Assembly (NCBI GenBank): GCA_947503925.1 | Contig: CANNFQ010000003.1 | Coordinates: forward strand, 186,001 to 250,000 | Reading direction: 5' to 3' | DNA from: an uncultured Paracoccaceae bacterium | Lineage (GTDB): Bacteria > Pseudomonadota > Alphaproteobacteria > Rhodobacterales > Rhodobacteraceae | DNA length: 64,000 bases | Shown here: positions 1 through 8,024 of the stretch, piece after piece | How positions within the stretch are numbered: position 1 is the stretch's first letter | Layout: every line of letters begins with the position of its first letter | The notes under the pieces: generated by a model | Seen by the model: the letters and a program-made list of their open reading frames with translations, nothing else | Database searches by the model: none | What the model was told of the DNA's origin: nothing | Translations under genes and position numbers: made by a program

Positions 1-2
1 CA

Positions 3-641
3 AAATACGGTGCCGACACCGCCCGCTGGTTTGTCCTGTCCGATAGCCCGCCGGAACGCGACGTGGAATGGACGGCCTCGGGTGCCGAGGCCACGTTTAA
101 ACACCTGAACCGGGTTTGGACGCTGGCCGACCGTATTGCGGGAATGGATGACGCGCCCGGTCAAGATGATGACGACCTGCTGCGCGCCATGCATCGCACC
201 ATCCATGACGTGACGCTGGCGGTTGAAACCTTTGGCTTTAACGCGGCCATTGCCAAGCTTTATGCCTTTACCGCAACGCTGCAGAAATCAAAGGCCGGCA
301 AACCGACCAAAGTGCAGGCGGTCAAGGTGCTGGCACAGCTGATGTCACCCATGACGCCACATCTGTCCGAAGAAATTTGGACGCTGCATGGCGGCGCTGG
401 CCTGATCGCCAACGCGCAATGGCCCGTCGCGGATAAGGCGATGCTGGTTGAAGACACCGTAACCATGCCAATCCAGATCAACGGCAAACGCCGCGCCGAA
501 ATTCAAGTTGCGGCGGATGCCAGCAAGGACGTGATTGAAGCCATGGCGATGGAAGTGGACGCGGTCCAGCGTGCGTTGGATGGCGGGCAACCCAAAAAGC
601 TCATCGTCGTGCCCGGACGGATTGTAAACATTGTCATCTGA
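3..641 (+). CDS. leuS: Leucyl-tRNA synthetase, C-terminal part (5' end outside window)
   Basis: This cytoplasmic class I aminoacyl-tRNA synthetase charges tRNA-Leu. The frame is open from base 3 and opens with [12 protein letters not shown], the stretch that directly follows the KMSKS loop in bacterial LeuRS. The remaining 212 codons form the anticodon-binding helical domain ([13 protein letters not shown] near residue 115) and the small C-terminal domain that contacts the tRNA elbow, ending [12 protein letters not shown]. The catalytic Rossmann fold and editing domain lie upstream of the window. The stop overlaps the next gene by 11 bp, so leuS, the LptE-like gene and holA appear to be one co-transcribed unit. 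Confidence 0.97.
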   Translation, partial: KYGADTARWFVLSDSPPERDVEWTASGAEATFKHLNRVWTLADRIAGMDDAPGQDDDDLLRAMHRTIHDVTLAVETFGFNAAIAKLYAFTATLQKSKAGKPTKVQAVKVLAQLMSPMTPHLSEEIWTLHGGAGLIANAQWPVADKAMLVEDTVTMPIQINGKRRAEIQVAADASKDVIEAMAMEVDAVQRALDGGQPKKLIVVPGRIVNIVI

Positions 642-1119
642 CCTGATCCCCCGCCGCGCGGCCCTGTTGGGTCTGCTGGCCGCCGCAAGCGGCTGCGGCT
701 TTGCGCCAGTGCATCGTGACGGGGCGTCGCTACAAGGTCAGATCGCATTTGATACGCCGGAAAGCGTGGCGGGTTTTCGGATGCGCGAACAGCTGGAAAA
801 ACGGCTGGGCACAGCGCAGAACCCGCGTTTCGTGCTACGCGTGCGCCCATCTGGCGGCAACCGTGCAGGGGCCATCACATCGGATGGGGATACGGTGCGT
901 TTCAATTTCGTTGGCAACGCCACATGGCGCCTGCGCGACCTGCGCAACAATGCGGAGATTGAAAGCGGTAAGGTCGAAAGCTTCACCAGTTATGGCGCCA
1001 CGGGGTCAACCGTGGCCACGCAGGCGGCGGAAAAAGATGCCAATGCCCGCCTGTCCATCACGCTGGCTGATATGATCGTCAGCCGCCTGTTGATCCTGTC
1101 CCCCCGATTGGCGCAATGA
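631..1119 (+). CDS. lptE: LPS-assembly lipoprotein, LptE family
   Basis: Predicted outer-membrane lipoprotein that plugs and matures the LptD translocon, which places lipopolysaccharide in the outer leaflet. The 162-residue product starts at TTG inside the end of leuS. It has a short basic N-terminus, a hydrophobic run and a lipobox ending ASGC, giving an acylated Cys at about residue 22. The mature part is the expected small domain of about 140 residues, with the serine/threonine-rich strands typical of LptE. The leuS-lptE-holA order is a conserved proteobacterial arrangement, which supports the call more than sequence identity does. Its stop overlaps the holA start as ATGA. Confidence 0.88.
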   Translation: MSSDLIPRRAALLGLLAAASGCGFAPVHRDGASLQGQIAFDTPESVAGFRMREQLEKRLGTAQNPRFVLRVRPSGGNRAGAITSDGDTVRFNFVGNATWRLRDLRNNAEIESGKVESFTSYGATGSTVATQAAEKDANARLSITLADMIVSRLLILSPRLAQ

Positions 1120-2138
1120 AGCTGACGGGGCAGGCAGCAACGGCTTATTTTCGCAAGCCTGACCCGACCCATACCGGGCTTTTGATCTTTGGGGCCGATC
1201 CGATGCGCGTTGCGGGCAAACGGCAGGAAGCAATTGCCGCCCTTGTCGGCCCTGCGGGCGAGGAAGAGATGCGCCTGACCCGGATTAACGCGGCGGACCT
1301 GCGCAAGGACCCTGCCCTGTTGGATGATGCAATCAAGGCCCAAGGGTTTTTTCCCGGCCACAGGGTTGCCTTTGTCGAGGATGCAACAGATGGGCTGGCC
1401 AAGCTGCTGGATGCCGCCCTGGGCGATTGGCAGCGAGGTGATGCGCAGATTGTCGTCACCGCCGGTCAGCTGACCGCGAAATCGGCGCTGCGGAAAATAT
1501 TCGAAGGCCATGGCAATGCCGTCGCCATCGGGATCTATGACGATCCACCCAGCGTTGCCGATATCGAACAGACATTGGGTCAGGCTGGGATCACCCAGCC
1601 AGAGCGGGACGTGATGGACATGCTGATGTCACTCGCGGGCAGTCTGGAACCGGGCGATTTCCGGCAGACTGTCGACAAGATCAGCCTTTACAAACGCGGC
1701 GACGAAACAGCCCTGACAGTGGCTGATGTTATGGCCTGTGCGCCGCAATCGGCGGATGTGGATGTCGATGATGTGCTGGACGTGGTCACGCAAGGCCAGG
1801 CTGATCGGCTTGGTCCGACCTTGCGCAACCTTTACGCCCAAGGCGTCACGCCCGTCACGCTATGCATCGGAGCGATGCGACATTTTCGGCGGTTGCATGT
1901 CGTCGCCTCTGATCCCGGTGGGCCGGGTGCCGGGGTCGGGCGATTACGCCCACCGGTCTTTGGGCCACGCAGGGACAAGATTGCCCGTCAGGCAGGCCAT
2001 TGGGGCCGCGCACGGTTGGAACGCGCGCTGACGGCATTGACGGATGTCGATCTGCAATTGCGATCCGCCAGCACGGCCCCACAGGCGGCACTGATGGAGC
2101 GGACATTGATTAGGCTAGCAATGATGGCTCGGCGCTAA
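1116..2138 (+). CDS. holA: DNA polymerase III subunit delta
   Basis: Delta subunit of the clamp loader, which opens the beta sliding clamp for loading at primed sites. The 340-residue length is normal for the family. The first 140 residues form the degenerate AAA+ domain (GFFPGHRVAFVEDATDG, then FEGHGNAVAIGIYDD). A helical lid follows, and the C-terminal collar domain ends in ERTLIRLAMMARR. There is no functional Walker A motif, as expected for delta. The start codon overlaps the lptE stop (ATGA), which indicates translational coupling. Downstream is a convergent small-gene cluster, so holA is the last gene of this operon. Confidence 0.93.
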   Translation: MKLTGQAATAYFRKPDPTHTGLLIFGADPMRVAGKRQEAIAALVGPAGEEEMRLTRINAADLRKDPALLDDAIKAQGFFPGHRVAFVEDATDGLAKLLDAALGDWQRGDAQIVVTAGQLTAKSALRKIFEGHGNAVAIGIYDDPPSVADIEQTLGQAGITQPERDVMDMLMSLAGSLEPGDFRQTVDKISLYKRGDETALTVADVMACAPQSADVDVDDVLDVVTQGQADRLGPTLRNLYAQGVTPVTLCIGAMRHFRRLHVVASDPGGPGAGVGRLRPPVFGPRRDKIARQAGHWGRARLERALTALTDVDLQLRSASTAPQAALMERTLIRLAMMARR

Positions 2139-2144
2139 GCCGCC

Positions 2145-2369
2145 TTAATTGCTGGCTGCGGCAAGCGCCATCAGCAGAAAAGCACCCAGCACAATGTAAC
2201 CGCCGTTCACGGTTCCCTGTGGCGGGTCAAACGGTACTTCTGGTGCTGCGGCTTCGGGTTCCTGAATCGGTGCAGCCAATCCGCCCGCCTGTGCAGATTG
2301 ACCTGCAAAACAGATGGCGGCGGCAAGTGTTGTCGCTTTCAAAAAATGCACGGCTATCCTCGGTTTCAT
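2145..2369 (-). CDS. Small secreted, membrane-tailed protein C of the yjb locus
   Basis: A 74-residue protein of unknown function. It has an N-terminal signal peptide (hydrophobic ATTLAAAICFAG, likely cleavage after SAQA), a proline- and acid-rich linker (EPEAAAPEVPFDPP) and a C-terminal hydrophobic segment (GGYIVLGAFLLMALAAASN) that could remain in a membrane. The architecture matches the two small proteins just upstream, although the sequence is more diverged. The start at 2369 was chosen because the signal peptide begins there; the open frame continues further upstream. A strong terminator separates it from the previous gene, so it may have its own promoter. It could be a diverged third paralogue. 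Confidence 0.6.
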   Translation of the reverse strand: MKPRIAVHFLKATTLAAAICFAGQSAQAGGLAAPIQEPEAAAPEVPFDPPQGTVNGGYIVLGAFLLMALAAASN

Positions 2370-2454
2370 GATGTTACTGGTTATGGGTGGATCATCGGTG
2401 TCGGAACGGCCGGTCCCAAACATATCATAGCGAAACGGGTTTTCATGTTCCCGC

Positions 2455-2489
2455 ATAAAAAATCGGCCAGCAGAACACTGCTGGCCGAT
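2455..2489 (-). terminator. Rho-independent terminator after small protein B
   Basis: On the minus strand, a perfect 12-bp stem (ATCGGCCAGCAG with CTGCTGGCCGAT) closes a 4-nt loop and is followed directly by six T residues. It lies 22 bp past the stop of the gene at 2512-2724, so it should end the yjbH-yjbF-small protein transcript before the third small gene. Confidence 0.9.
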
Positions 2490-2511
2490 CATTTGTCATG
2501 AAGACAAATTC

Positions 2512-2724
2512 TTAGTCAGCTTCGTTGACAGCAGCTGCGATCAGCAGAGCGGCCAGAACACCAACGATGATGTATGTGCTGCTGATGGAAGAACCGGCAG
2601 GTGCAGGCTCTTCAACGACGACGACTGGAGCTTCCATAACTTCAGGAGCCAGGCCACCAGCGTTAGCTGCGAAACCGGAGATTGTCAGAGCTGCTGCTGC
2701 AGCAAGAGTTGTTGTAAGGCGCAT
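2512..2724 (-). CDS. Small secreted, membrane-tailed protein B (paralogue of A)
   Basis: A 70-residue protein. It has a signal peptide (MRLTTTLAAAAALTISGF, cleavage after AANA), a short valine- and proline-rich acidic linker and a C-terminal hydrophobic segment (STYIIVGVLAALLIAAAVN) ending EAD. The last 26 residues are identical to those of protein A immediately upstream, and the signal peptides are nearly identical too, so the pair arose by recent tandem duplication. The ATG at 2724 is preferred over an in-frame GTG two codons earlier, because AAGGA lies 8 nt before it and protein A starts the same way. The position resembles that of the small YjbE/GfcA proteins of enterobacterial polysaccharide operons. 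Confidence 0.8.
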   Translation of the reverse strand: MRLTTTLAAAAALTISGFAANAGGLAPEVMEAPVVVVEEPAPAGSSISSTYIIVGVLAALLIAAAVNEAD

Positions 2725-2743
2725 GTTCACTTTCCTTTATTGC

Positions 2744-2767
2744 AAAACGGCCGGTTCAAGCCGACCG
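2744..2767 (-). terminator. Weak hairpin between small proteins A and B
   Basis: On the minus strand, a 7-bp stem (CGGTCGG with CCGGCCG, one G-U pair) and a 6-nt loop are followed by TTTT. It is weak and could act as a partial terminator or a transcript-stabilising hairpin, setting the ratio of A to B. Confidence 0.4.
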
Positions 2768-2793
2768 ATTATTTATCTCTTATCGAGATTCCT

Positions 2794-3006
2794 TTAGTCG
2801 GCTTCGTTCACGGCAGCTGCGATAAGCAGGGCAGCCAGAACACCGACAATGATATATGTGCTGCTGATTGAGGACCCACTTGGCGGGGTATCATCCATAA
2901 CAACGACCGGGGGATCCATCACCGCAGGTTCAGGGTTACCAGCGTTTGCGGCAAAGCCGGTCACAGCCAAAGCGGCCGCAGCGGCAAGCGTAGTAGTAAG
3001 GCGCAT
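2794..3006 (-). CDS. Small secreted, membrane-tailed protein A
   Basis: A 70-residue protein. The signal peptide (MRLTTTLAAAAALAVTGF, cleavage after AANA) is followed by a linker of about 20 residues rich in proline and aspartate (PPVVVMDDTPPSGSS) and a C-terminal hydrophobic helix ending AVNEAD. GGAG lies 8 nt upstream of the ATG. It is nearly identical to protein B at both ends and differs in the linker, so the helix and export signal are under constraint and the linker is free to vary. It lies directly downstream of yjbF. I know no characterised homologue; an exopolysaccharide-related cell-surface role is inferred from position only. Confidence 0.8.
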   Translation of the reverse strand: MRLTTTLAAAAALAVTGFAANAGNPEPAVMDPPVVVMDDTPPSGSSISSTYIIVGVLAALLIAAAVNEAD

Positions 3007-3019
3007 ATCTGTTCTCCAT

Positions 3020-3068
3020 TAATGCACGGGTGGACGTCGGCCAAAAGCCGCCCCACATTGGTGCATTA
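3020..3068 (-). promoter_or_regulatory. Structured leader ahead of small protein A
   Basis: An outer inverted repeat TAATGCAC / GTGCATTA encloses an inner hairpin (CGGC, CAAAA loop, GCCG) in the 102-bp gap between yjbF and small protein A. There is no T-run, so it is more likely an mRNA stability or processing element than a terminator. It could let the small genes be expressed at a different level from yjbHF. Confidence 0.4.
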
Positions 3069-3108
3069 AATCAGCACATTAGACAAAATCCAAGATACCT
3101 AGCGAAGT

Positions 3109-3774
3109 TTAGAACATATCTATCTGAAGATATCCCGCCTGTGGCGAAATTGCCTGTAGGCTGCGGATGATGCGACCGGCGCTATTTACCCAGTAAATAT
3201 TGGTAAATTCTAACGTCTCGCTGGCACATTTCTCTTCAAATCGGGTCGTATTCTGCTTTGTTTGCAGCCGTTCGATGGTTTCCGCCCCCTGAGAAGCGAT
3301 GCGGCACTGCAACAGTTCTGTCGAAATTCGGTCCATATTTGTCAGAAATTCATGCCGACGTTGTGCTTCTCCGCCGCCTGAGCGGATCGCCGCCGAGGTT
3401 TCAGAGACGTCAGCCGCCATCAAATCACGCACCAGACCGCGCGTTGCAACGACGATCCCGTTTTCAAAGGTGATGCTGACACTGGCACTATCGACCCAGG
3501 TGGAACGATTGCCATTGCTGCCTGATTGCACATTGGTGTCCCACCGTTCCTGATTGCGGGTGAACACCCTGACATATTTGCCAGGTTCCGCCGCGACCTG
3601 TTCGCGGGTGATTGATGTGGCAGGCGCGGGTGCCGCTGCGGCATCACCACCACCGCCAAGACCCAGAAGGGCACCGCCCAGCTGGCTGACCGGGTTGCTT
3701 TGGCCCAGCGTCCCGCAGGCCGCAGGACCGATCAGTGCCAACCCCAGTATTGCAAATCGCGCATATCTTATCAT
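3109..3774 (-). CDS. yjbF: YjbF-family lipoprotein (exopolysaccharide locus)
   Basis: Predicted lipoprotein of the YjbF/GfcB family, which accompanies YjbH/GfcD in exopolysaccharide and group 4 capsule loci. The 221-residue product has a hydrophobic signal ending in lipobox GPAAC (Cys at about residue 20). A Gly/Ala-rich linker and the globular domain follow, with WVDSASVSITFENGIVVATRGL and FEEKCASETLEFTNIYWVN. The ATG at 3774 is chosen because it overlaps the yjbH stop as ATGA; the frame also allows a start six codons earlier. It is translationally coupled to yjbH and followed by the small-protein genes. The family role is known only genetically. Confidence 0.82.
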   Translation of the reverse strand: MIRYARFAILGLALIGPAACGTLGQSNPVSQLGGALLGLGGGGDAAAAPAPATSITREQVAAEPGKYVRVFTRNQERWDTNVQSGSNGNRSTWVDSASVSITFENGIVVATRGLVRDLMAADVSETSAAIRSGGGEAQRRHEFLTNMDRISTELLQCRIASQGAETIERLQTKQNTTRFEEKCASETLEFTNIYWVNSAGRIIRSLQAISPQAGYLQIDMF

Positions 3775-5900
3775 CGCCAGAACCGCCCCCATGTATCTGA
3801 CAGATCCGCCTTGTGCCCGCCGCGGACCACATCATAAAGCCTACCATCCACCGACAGTCGCGCGCCCCCATCCCCGACGCGGGTCCGGAACGTATTGCTG
3901 TAGCTGCCCCGCGATGCGGATCCGGTAAAGAAATCCTGCGGGATGGTGATGCTGACGCCCTTGTTATAGGACCCCGACCCAAAATCATCATAGGACATGT
4001 CGGTCTGGGTCACATAAGCCCCGATCACCCAGCCATTGTCGAACTCTCGATCCACCGAAATTGTCGCCCCCCAATCGCCTGCCAGATACCGGCCAACGTC
4101 AAGCTGTGTGTGATACCCGTTGCCAAGGTCATAATAGGCCGACAGGTGCCCGGTTGTGACGTCATAATCATATTCATCGAAACCAAACCGCATATCGGAA
4201 TCCCGCTGTGCAACCTGGTTGATCTCCAACCCCAGGCCAAAGGGGCTTTCGACCGGTTTCCACAACAGCTCGCCCGAAACACCTCCGAACATGCGTTCCA
4301 GGTAGCCAAGGCTGACCCGGCCATAGAGGTCGGGGCCGGGGCGCGAATAGTGGGTCAGCGACAGTCGTCGCAGCACCGGCACCCCATCATTGCCATAGCG
4401 GCCCCCGTCAGACCGCACATTCTGAATATCGGGTGTGCGTTCACCACCGGTCGGATCGTCATCGGGTGGTATCAGGCTTTGATCAATTGCGCCGGACAGG
4501 ACCAGATTGGGTTGAATGCGATAGACGCCTTGCAGCCGCAACCCTAGGTCAACATTGATCGAACCGTCGCCAGTATAAGGGTTGATCTGGAAAAACGGGC
4601 CAAGCCCCCAAGCAAAGGGGCTGCTTTCGCGTTCCAGCGCGATCAGCTCTTCGGACCCGCCTGCATCCCCAAAACCCGAACTTTGCCGGATGGCGTCGGT
4701 TCCGCCAGCCCGGTTTTCCAACCGTTCCAGATCTGTGCGCGAGATGCTGATCGCAGATATCGGAATGCCCCGGCGTTCGGATTCCAGGATGAAGGTTTCG
4801 ATGGATGGAGGCATGATCTGGGTCATCATCCGTGCAGCCCGCCCCGCCGCCTGTGCATCTGATCTGTAGCGGTTGTTGATATACCGGACCCGCGCCGTGC
4901 GGTCCGTCAGTTCCAGCCCGGTTAGGGTCAGGTCCTCAAGCTTCAACAACCCGCGCAGGGCGTTACGCAACGCCGCATCGGGCAGGGCCTGCCTGTCCCA
5001 GCTTTGCGCGGCGCGCAGATCCGCTGCCCGCACCTTGACCGGAGGTGGCGCATTTTCCAGCCCGCTGCCACCTGCCCGGTCATTCGGGTTCAGCTCAAAA
5101 CTGCCGGAAATCCCGATTTGCGATCCGTATAAATATGCCAGACCCAGTTGGATGCCCGGGCTTGGCCGGTAGGTCAGCCCATAATTAAAGGGAGAATCAA
5201 CAGGCACGGCGACACCACGTGCGACTTGCGGATAATCGCTGGACGAATATTCAAGCTTCGCCCCCCAGCGATCATTGATCTGGTATTCAACACCGCCAAA
5301 GAACGCCGCATCACCCCGGAACCAGTCACCTGAGGCCAGCTGGCCGTCCGGGTCAGACCCGTCGAAGCCATCTCGCTCTTCCAGACCATTGCCCAGCGGG
5401 TTGTCAAACCCGCCATTCGTGCCGAGCGCGCCCCAGCCAAGTCCTACTGTCACGATCAGGCCGTCACCAATTGATTTTGAGGCAACCACATATTCGCCCT
5501 GAAACGGCCCCCCAGACAGGAAATCGCGCATCCCGATGGCGACGGCGGGCAGATAAGTGCCCTCGTTATTCAGCCGGTAATGCAGATCGAACCCGCGCGC
5601 GATGTCATTTTCCCGACCAGCGCTCGCGGGGTCTTCATAAACGTCCAAATTGGCATAGCGGTAGCTGAGCGACAGGCGCTGGCTGGCCTGAAAATTCAGC
5701 GTCACCCGGGCAAGCCCGTCGGTATAGGCAAGGGTTGCTGCAAAAGCATCCTCGGGCGCACTTTGCGCCGTTGGCATTTCCAGCAGACCGGGCGTACCAA
5801 AATGCGAATAGGTGGCGGTCAGATCCTGACCGACGGCACCGCTTGCTATCGTGACTGACAATACCGCCACGGATGACATCAGGCGATGGCCTTTGGGCAT
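3771..5900 (-). CDS. yjbH: YjbH-domain outer-membrane protein (exopolysaccharide locus)
   Basis: Large predicted outer-membrane protein of the YjbH/GfcD family, implicated in exopolysaccharide export. It has 709 residues, with a signal peptide (VAVLSVTIASGAVGQ) followed by the family opening YSHFGTPGLLEMPTAQ. Long amphipathic beta-strand stretches with alternating aromatic residues run through both halves, consistent with one or two barrel domains. A central periplasmic-like region lies around residues 290-410 (RTARVRYINNRYRSDAQAA, FILESERRGIPISAISI). It is first in the operon, overlapping yjbF by 4 bp. The order H-F-small proteins differs from the yjbEFGH order in E. coli, and no YjbG homologue is present. 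Confidence 0.87.
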   Translation of the reverse strand: MPKGHRLMSSVAVLSVTIASGAVGQDLTATYSHFGTPGLLEMPTAQSAPEDAFAATLAYTDGLARVTLNFQASQRLSLSYRYANLDVYEDPASAGRENDIARGFDLHYRLNNEGTYLPAVAIGMRDFLSGGPFQGEYVVASKSIGDGLIVTVGLGWGALGTNGGFDNPLGNGLEERDGFDGSDPDGQLASGDWFRGDAAFFGGVEYQINDRWGAKLEYSSSDYPQVARGVAVPVDSPFNYGLTYRPSPGIQLGLAYLYGSQIGISGSFELNPNDRAGGSGLENAPPPVKVRAADLRAAQSWDRQALPDAALRNALRGLLKLEDLTLTGLELTDRTARVRYINNRYRSDAQAAGRAARMMTQIMPPSIETFILESERRGIPISAISISRTDLERLENRAGGTDAIRQSSGFGDAGGSEELIALERESSPFAWGLGPFFQINPYTGDGSINVDLGLRLQGVYRIQPNLVLSGAIDQSLIPPDDDPTGGERTPDIQNVRSDGGRYGNDGVPVLRRLSLTHYSRPGPDLYGRVSLGYLERMFGGVSGELLWKPVESPFGLGLEINQVAQRDSDMRFGFDEYDYDVTTGHLSAYYDLGNGYHTQLDVGRYLAGDWGATISVDREFDNGWVIGAYVTQTDMSYDDFGSGSYNKGVSITIPQDFFTGSASRGSYSNTFRTRVGDGGARLSVDGRLYDVVRGGHKADLSDTWGRFWR

Positions 5901-6171
5901 AACATGCTCTCCCTAAAGCGTTCCGCGATAACCTGAAGGATCAGCCCTACCGCAAACGCCCACCACATATCGGCGTTGCACCGCATTGTCGCGCGAAACC
6001 CGAGGCGGGATTTTTGCGGAACGCTGTGGAACGCTGTCCTTTCTGTCTATCTTGTGGTTTCGGCTTTGGGAATCCCGAATATCGCGGCAGAAAAAAGACC
6101 ATTTCATGACATTCCATGCACACGCTATACGTGTAAACCAATTGTTAACCTTCTTATTTTCAATTCGGCTC
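5901..6171. promoter_or_regulatory. Divergent intergenic region with dyad ACACG-N5-CGTGT
   Basis: This 271-bp region is noticeably more AT-rich than the flanking genes and separates the yjbH operon from the sulfotransferase-like gene. It holds a 15-bp dyad (ACACG CTATA CGTGT, 6120-6134), a candidate operator. TTAACCTT near 6146 resembles half of a CtrA site but lacks the second half at the right spacing. Promoters for both directions must lie here, though none matches consensus well. Confidence 0.45.
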
Positions 6172-6879
6172 ATGTTAGTATCACATCGTAACAAGTTCAT
6201 CGTGTTTGAAGATCCATTGGGCGCATGCCCATGGATCGCACGATCCCTTCAACCTTGGCTCGATCAGCCCATCATGGCCGAACGGGTCCGGGGCGCCGAA
6301 ACCCCGTTTTTTAACGGTATGTCGCCAGACGAGGCCGCGCTTGCCTTTGACAAGCAAGGCCTCGTCTTTCGCGATTACGCACGTATCGCCATCATCCGAA
6401 ACCCCTATGCCAAGATGGCGCAGCTATATTATCGGATCGCCATGACCGACCCGGTCTGGCGGATGCGGCAGCATCTGGGGCTGAACCTGCCGAATTTTAG
6501 CCGTTGGCTACGCCAGACCCGCAACGATGGCAGGGGTGCTGGTTATCGCAATGGTGCAAGATGGCGCAAATTCGGGGCATGGTCGGCTGACGCGTGGTGT
6601 GGCGATTGCATCACACACACGGTCCGGGCCAGTCATGCCGTCAATGATCTGAATGATATTTTCAAGGAACTGGGCCTCGCCCCCGCCTTTGGCGACCGTC
6701 GTGCCCACGAATTGGGCGCACAGCGTCTGTCACGACTTTTTGACAATAAAAGCAGTATGTTGATCCGTGAGCGATATAAATCTGACCTCACCTATCTCAA
6801 GGTGGACACGACCCATCTACGCCTTGTCCCCGACGCACCTGCCCGCCCGATCCCTGCGCGTTACAAATCCGTGGCATAG
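6172..6879 (+). CDS. Sulfotransferase-family-like protein
   Basis: A 235-residue protein resembling the Sulfotransfer_2 group, which transfers sulfate from PAPS to glycans or other acceptors. The opening MLVSHRNKFIVFEDPLGAC has the position of the PAPS 5'-phosphosulfate loop but lacks the usual PKTGST signature. IAIIRNPYAKMAQLYYRI matches the RNPYxRxxSxY-type 3'-phosphate-binding motif, with alanine/methionine/glutamine where Ser is usual. The start is uncertain: no clear ribosome-binding site, and the frame is open further upstream (alternative ATG at 6106). It is divergent from the yjb exopolysaccharide operon, which makes polymer sulfation a reasonable guess. It ends convergently, overlapping the flavoprotein by 19 bp. 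Confidence 0.6.
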   Translation: MLVSHRNKFIVFEDPLGACPWIARSLQPWLDQPIMAERVRGAETPFFNGMSPDEAALAFDKQGLVFRDYARIAIIRNPYAKMAQLYYRIAMTDPVWRMRQHLGLNLPNFSRWLRQTRNDGRGAGYRNGARWRKFGAWSADAWCGDCITHTVRASHAVNDLNDIFKELGLAPAFGDRRAHELGAQRLSRLFDNKSSMLIRERYKSDLTYLKVDTTHLRLVPDAPARPIPARYKSVA

Positions 6880-8024
6880 CGCGCTGCGGCCGTTCCGGCC
6901 ACGCGCCCCGTTGCCAGACAACCGTTGATCAGATAGCCGCCCGTTGGGGCCTCCCAATCCAGCATTTCACCTGCGCAAAACACCCCCGGACGGTCGCGTA
7001 GCATCAGATTATCCGTCAAACAGTCAAACCGTAGCCCGCCTGCGGTTGATATCGCCTCATCCAGCGGGCGCGGCCCTTCATGCCGGATTGGCAGCGCCTT
7101 AATCAGCGGGGCCAGGTCATCGGGATAGGGCCGTCCAAACTCTGCCAACAGTGCCAACCGCAACGGATCAAGCCGCAGCACCTTGCGCAGATGGTTTGAC
7201 AGGCTGGCCTTGCCACGGGGTTTTTGCAACGCCGCACGCACCCGATCCAAGGGCCAGTCGGGCCGCAGATCTAGGGTCAGTTGAGCACCGTCGCGAACCG
7301 CCCGCGACACGGCATAGACCCCACCGCCTTCTATCCCATCTTTGGAAACAATACACTCCCCGCGCGAGTATTGACTCCCAGAACGCAGCGCGACCGACTT
7401 GATCGGCGCGCCCAGAAACCGCATCATGTGATCCGACCAGAGCACGACAAACCCCATATTGGCCGGGGCAAACGGGGTGACCGCATCGGGCAGATGCTGC
7501 ACCCAACTGCCGTCGGACCCCAACCGCGCCCAACTGGCACCGCCCAGAGCCAGCACAGTGACCTTGCGGCGCATCACCTGCGGCCCGTCGGGCGTGTCAA
7601 AGCGCAGTCCGCCATCGTCCCACCCTTGCCAGCGCCAGCGCGTGCGCAACTGCACCCCGCCGTCAGCCAACCGCGCCAACCACGCGCGCAACAGCGGGGA
7701 CGCTTTCATCACCGTCGGAAATACCCGCCCGGTGGATCCGGTGAACAGGGGTTGGCCCAGCCCCTGCGCCCAGTCCATCACGGCCGACGGGCCGAAGGCG
7801 CGCAAAGCCGCGACCATCGGCGCTGGCAGATCACCATAGGCCGCCAGAAAGGTCTCCAGCGGTTCATCCTTGGTCAGGTTCAGCCCGGATTTACCCGCCA
7901 TCAGGAACTTGCGGCCCACCGATGGCATCGCGTCGGCGACAGTGACGGCGATGCCCCGCGCCGCCATCAGCTCTGCCGCCATTAGCCCGGCAGGCCCAGC
8001 CCCGATCACCAGCGCGCCGGTCAC
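6861..8024 (-). CDS. HI0933/TIGR03862-type flavoprotein
   Basis: FAD-dependent oxidoreductase of the HI0933-like family. It has 387 residues, with an N-terminal dinucleotide fold (ALVIGAGPAGLMAAELMAARG), the family signature GRKFLMAGKSGLNLT near residue 37, and a C-terminal FAD-contacting segment (GVFCAGEMLDWEAPTGGYL). The physiological substrate of this family is unknown; aminoacetone oxidase activity has been reported for a relative. It starts at GTG, overlapping the stop of the upstream MscS gene (GTGA), so it is the last gene of a four-gene minus-strand operon (SDR, crotonase, MscS, flavoprotein). Confidence 0.85.
   Translation of the reverse strand: MTGALVIGAGPAGLMAAELMAARGIAVTVADAMPSVGRKFLMAGKSGLNLTKDEPLETFLAAYGDLPAPMVAALRAFGPSAVMDWAQGLGQPLFTGSTGRVFPTVMKASPLLRAWLARLADGGVQLRTRWRWQGWDDGGLRFDTPDGPQVMRRKVTVLALGGASWARLGSDGSWVQHLPDAVTPFAPANMGFVVLWSDHMMRFLGAPIKSVALRSGSQYSRGECIVSKDGIEGGGVYAVSRAVRDGAQLTLDLRPDWPLDRVRAALQKPRGKASLSNHLRKVLRLDPLRLALLAEFGRPYPDDLAPLIKALPIRHEGPRPLDEAISTAGGLRFDCLTDNLMLRDRPGVFCAGEMLDWEAPTGGYLINGCLATGRVAGTAAARYATDL

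Noticed and set aside
3813-4547. Long plus-strand open frame opposite yjbH
   Set aside because: It is the reverse reading of the yjbH coding sequence, with no family motifs and amino-acid composition typical of antisense frames.
6146-6153. CtrA-like half site upstream of the sulfotransferase gene
   Set aside because: Only one half of the TTAA-N7-TTAA pattern is present and spacing to the second half is wrong.
7281-7985. Plus-strand open frame opposite the flavoprotein gene
   Set aside because: Antisense to a clear HI0933-type flavoprotein and lacking any recognisable domain.
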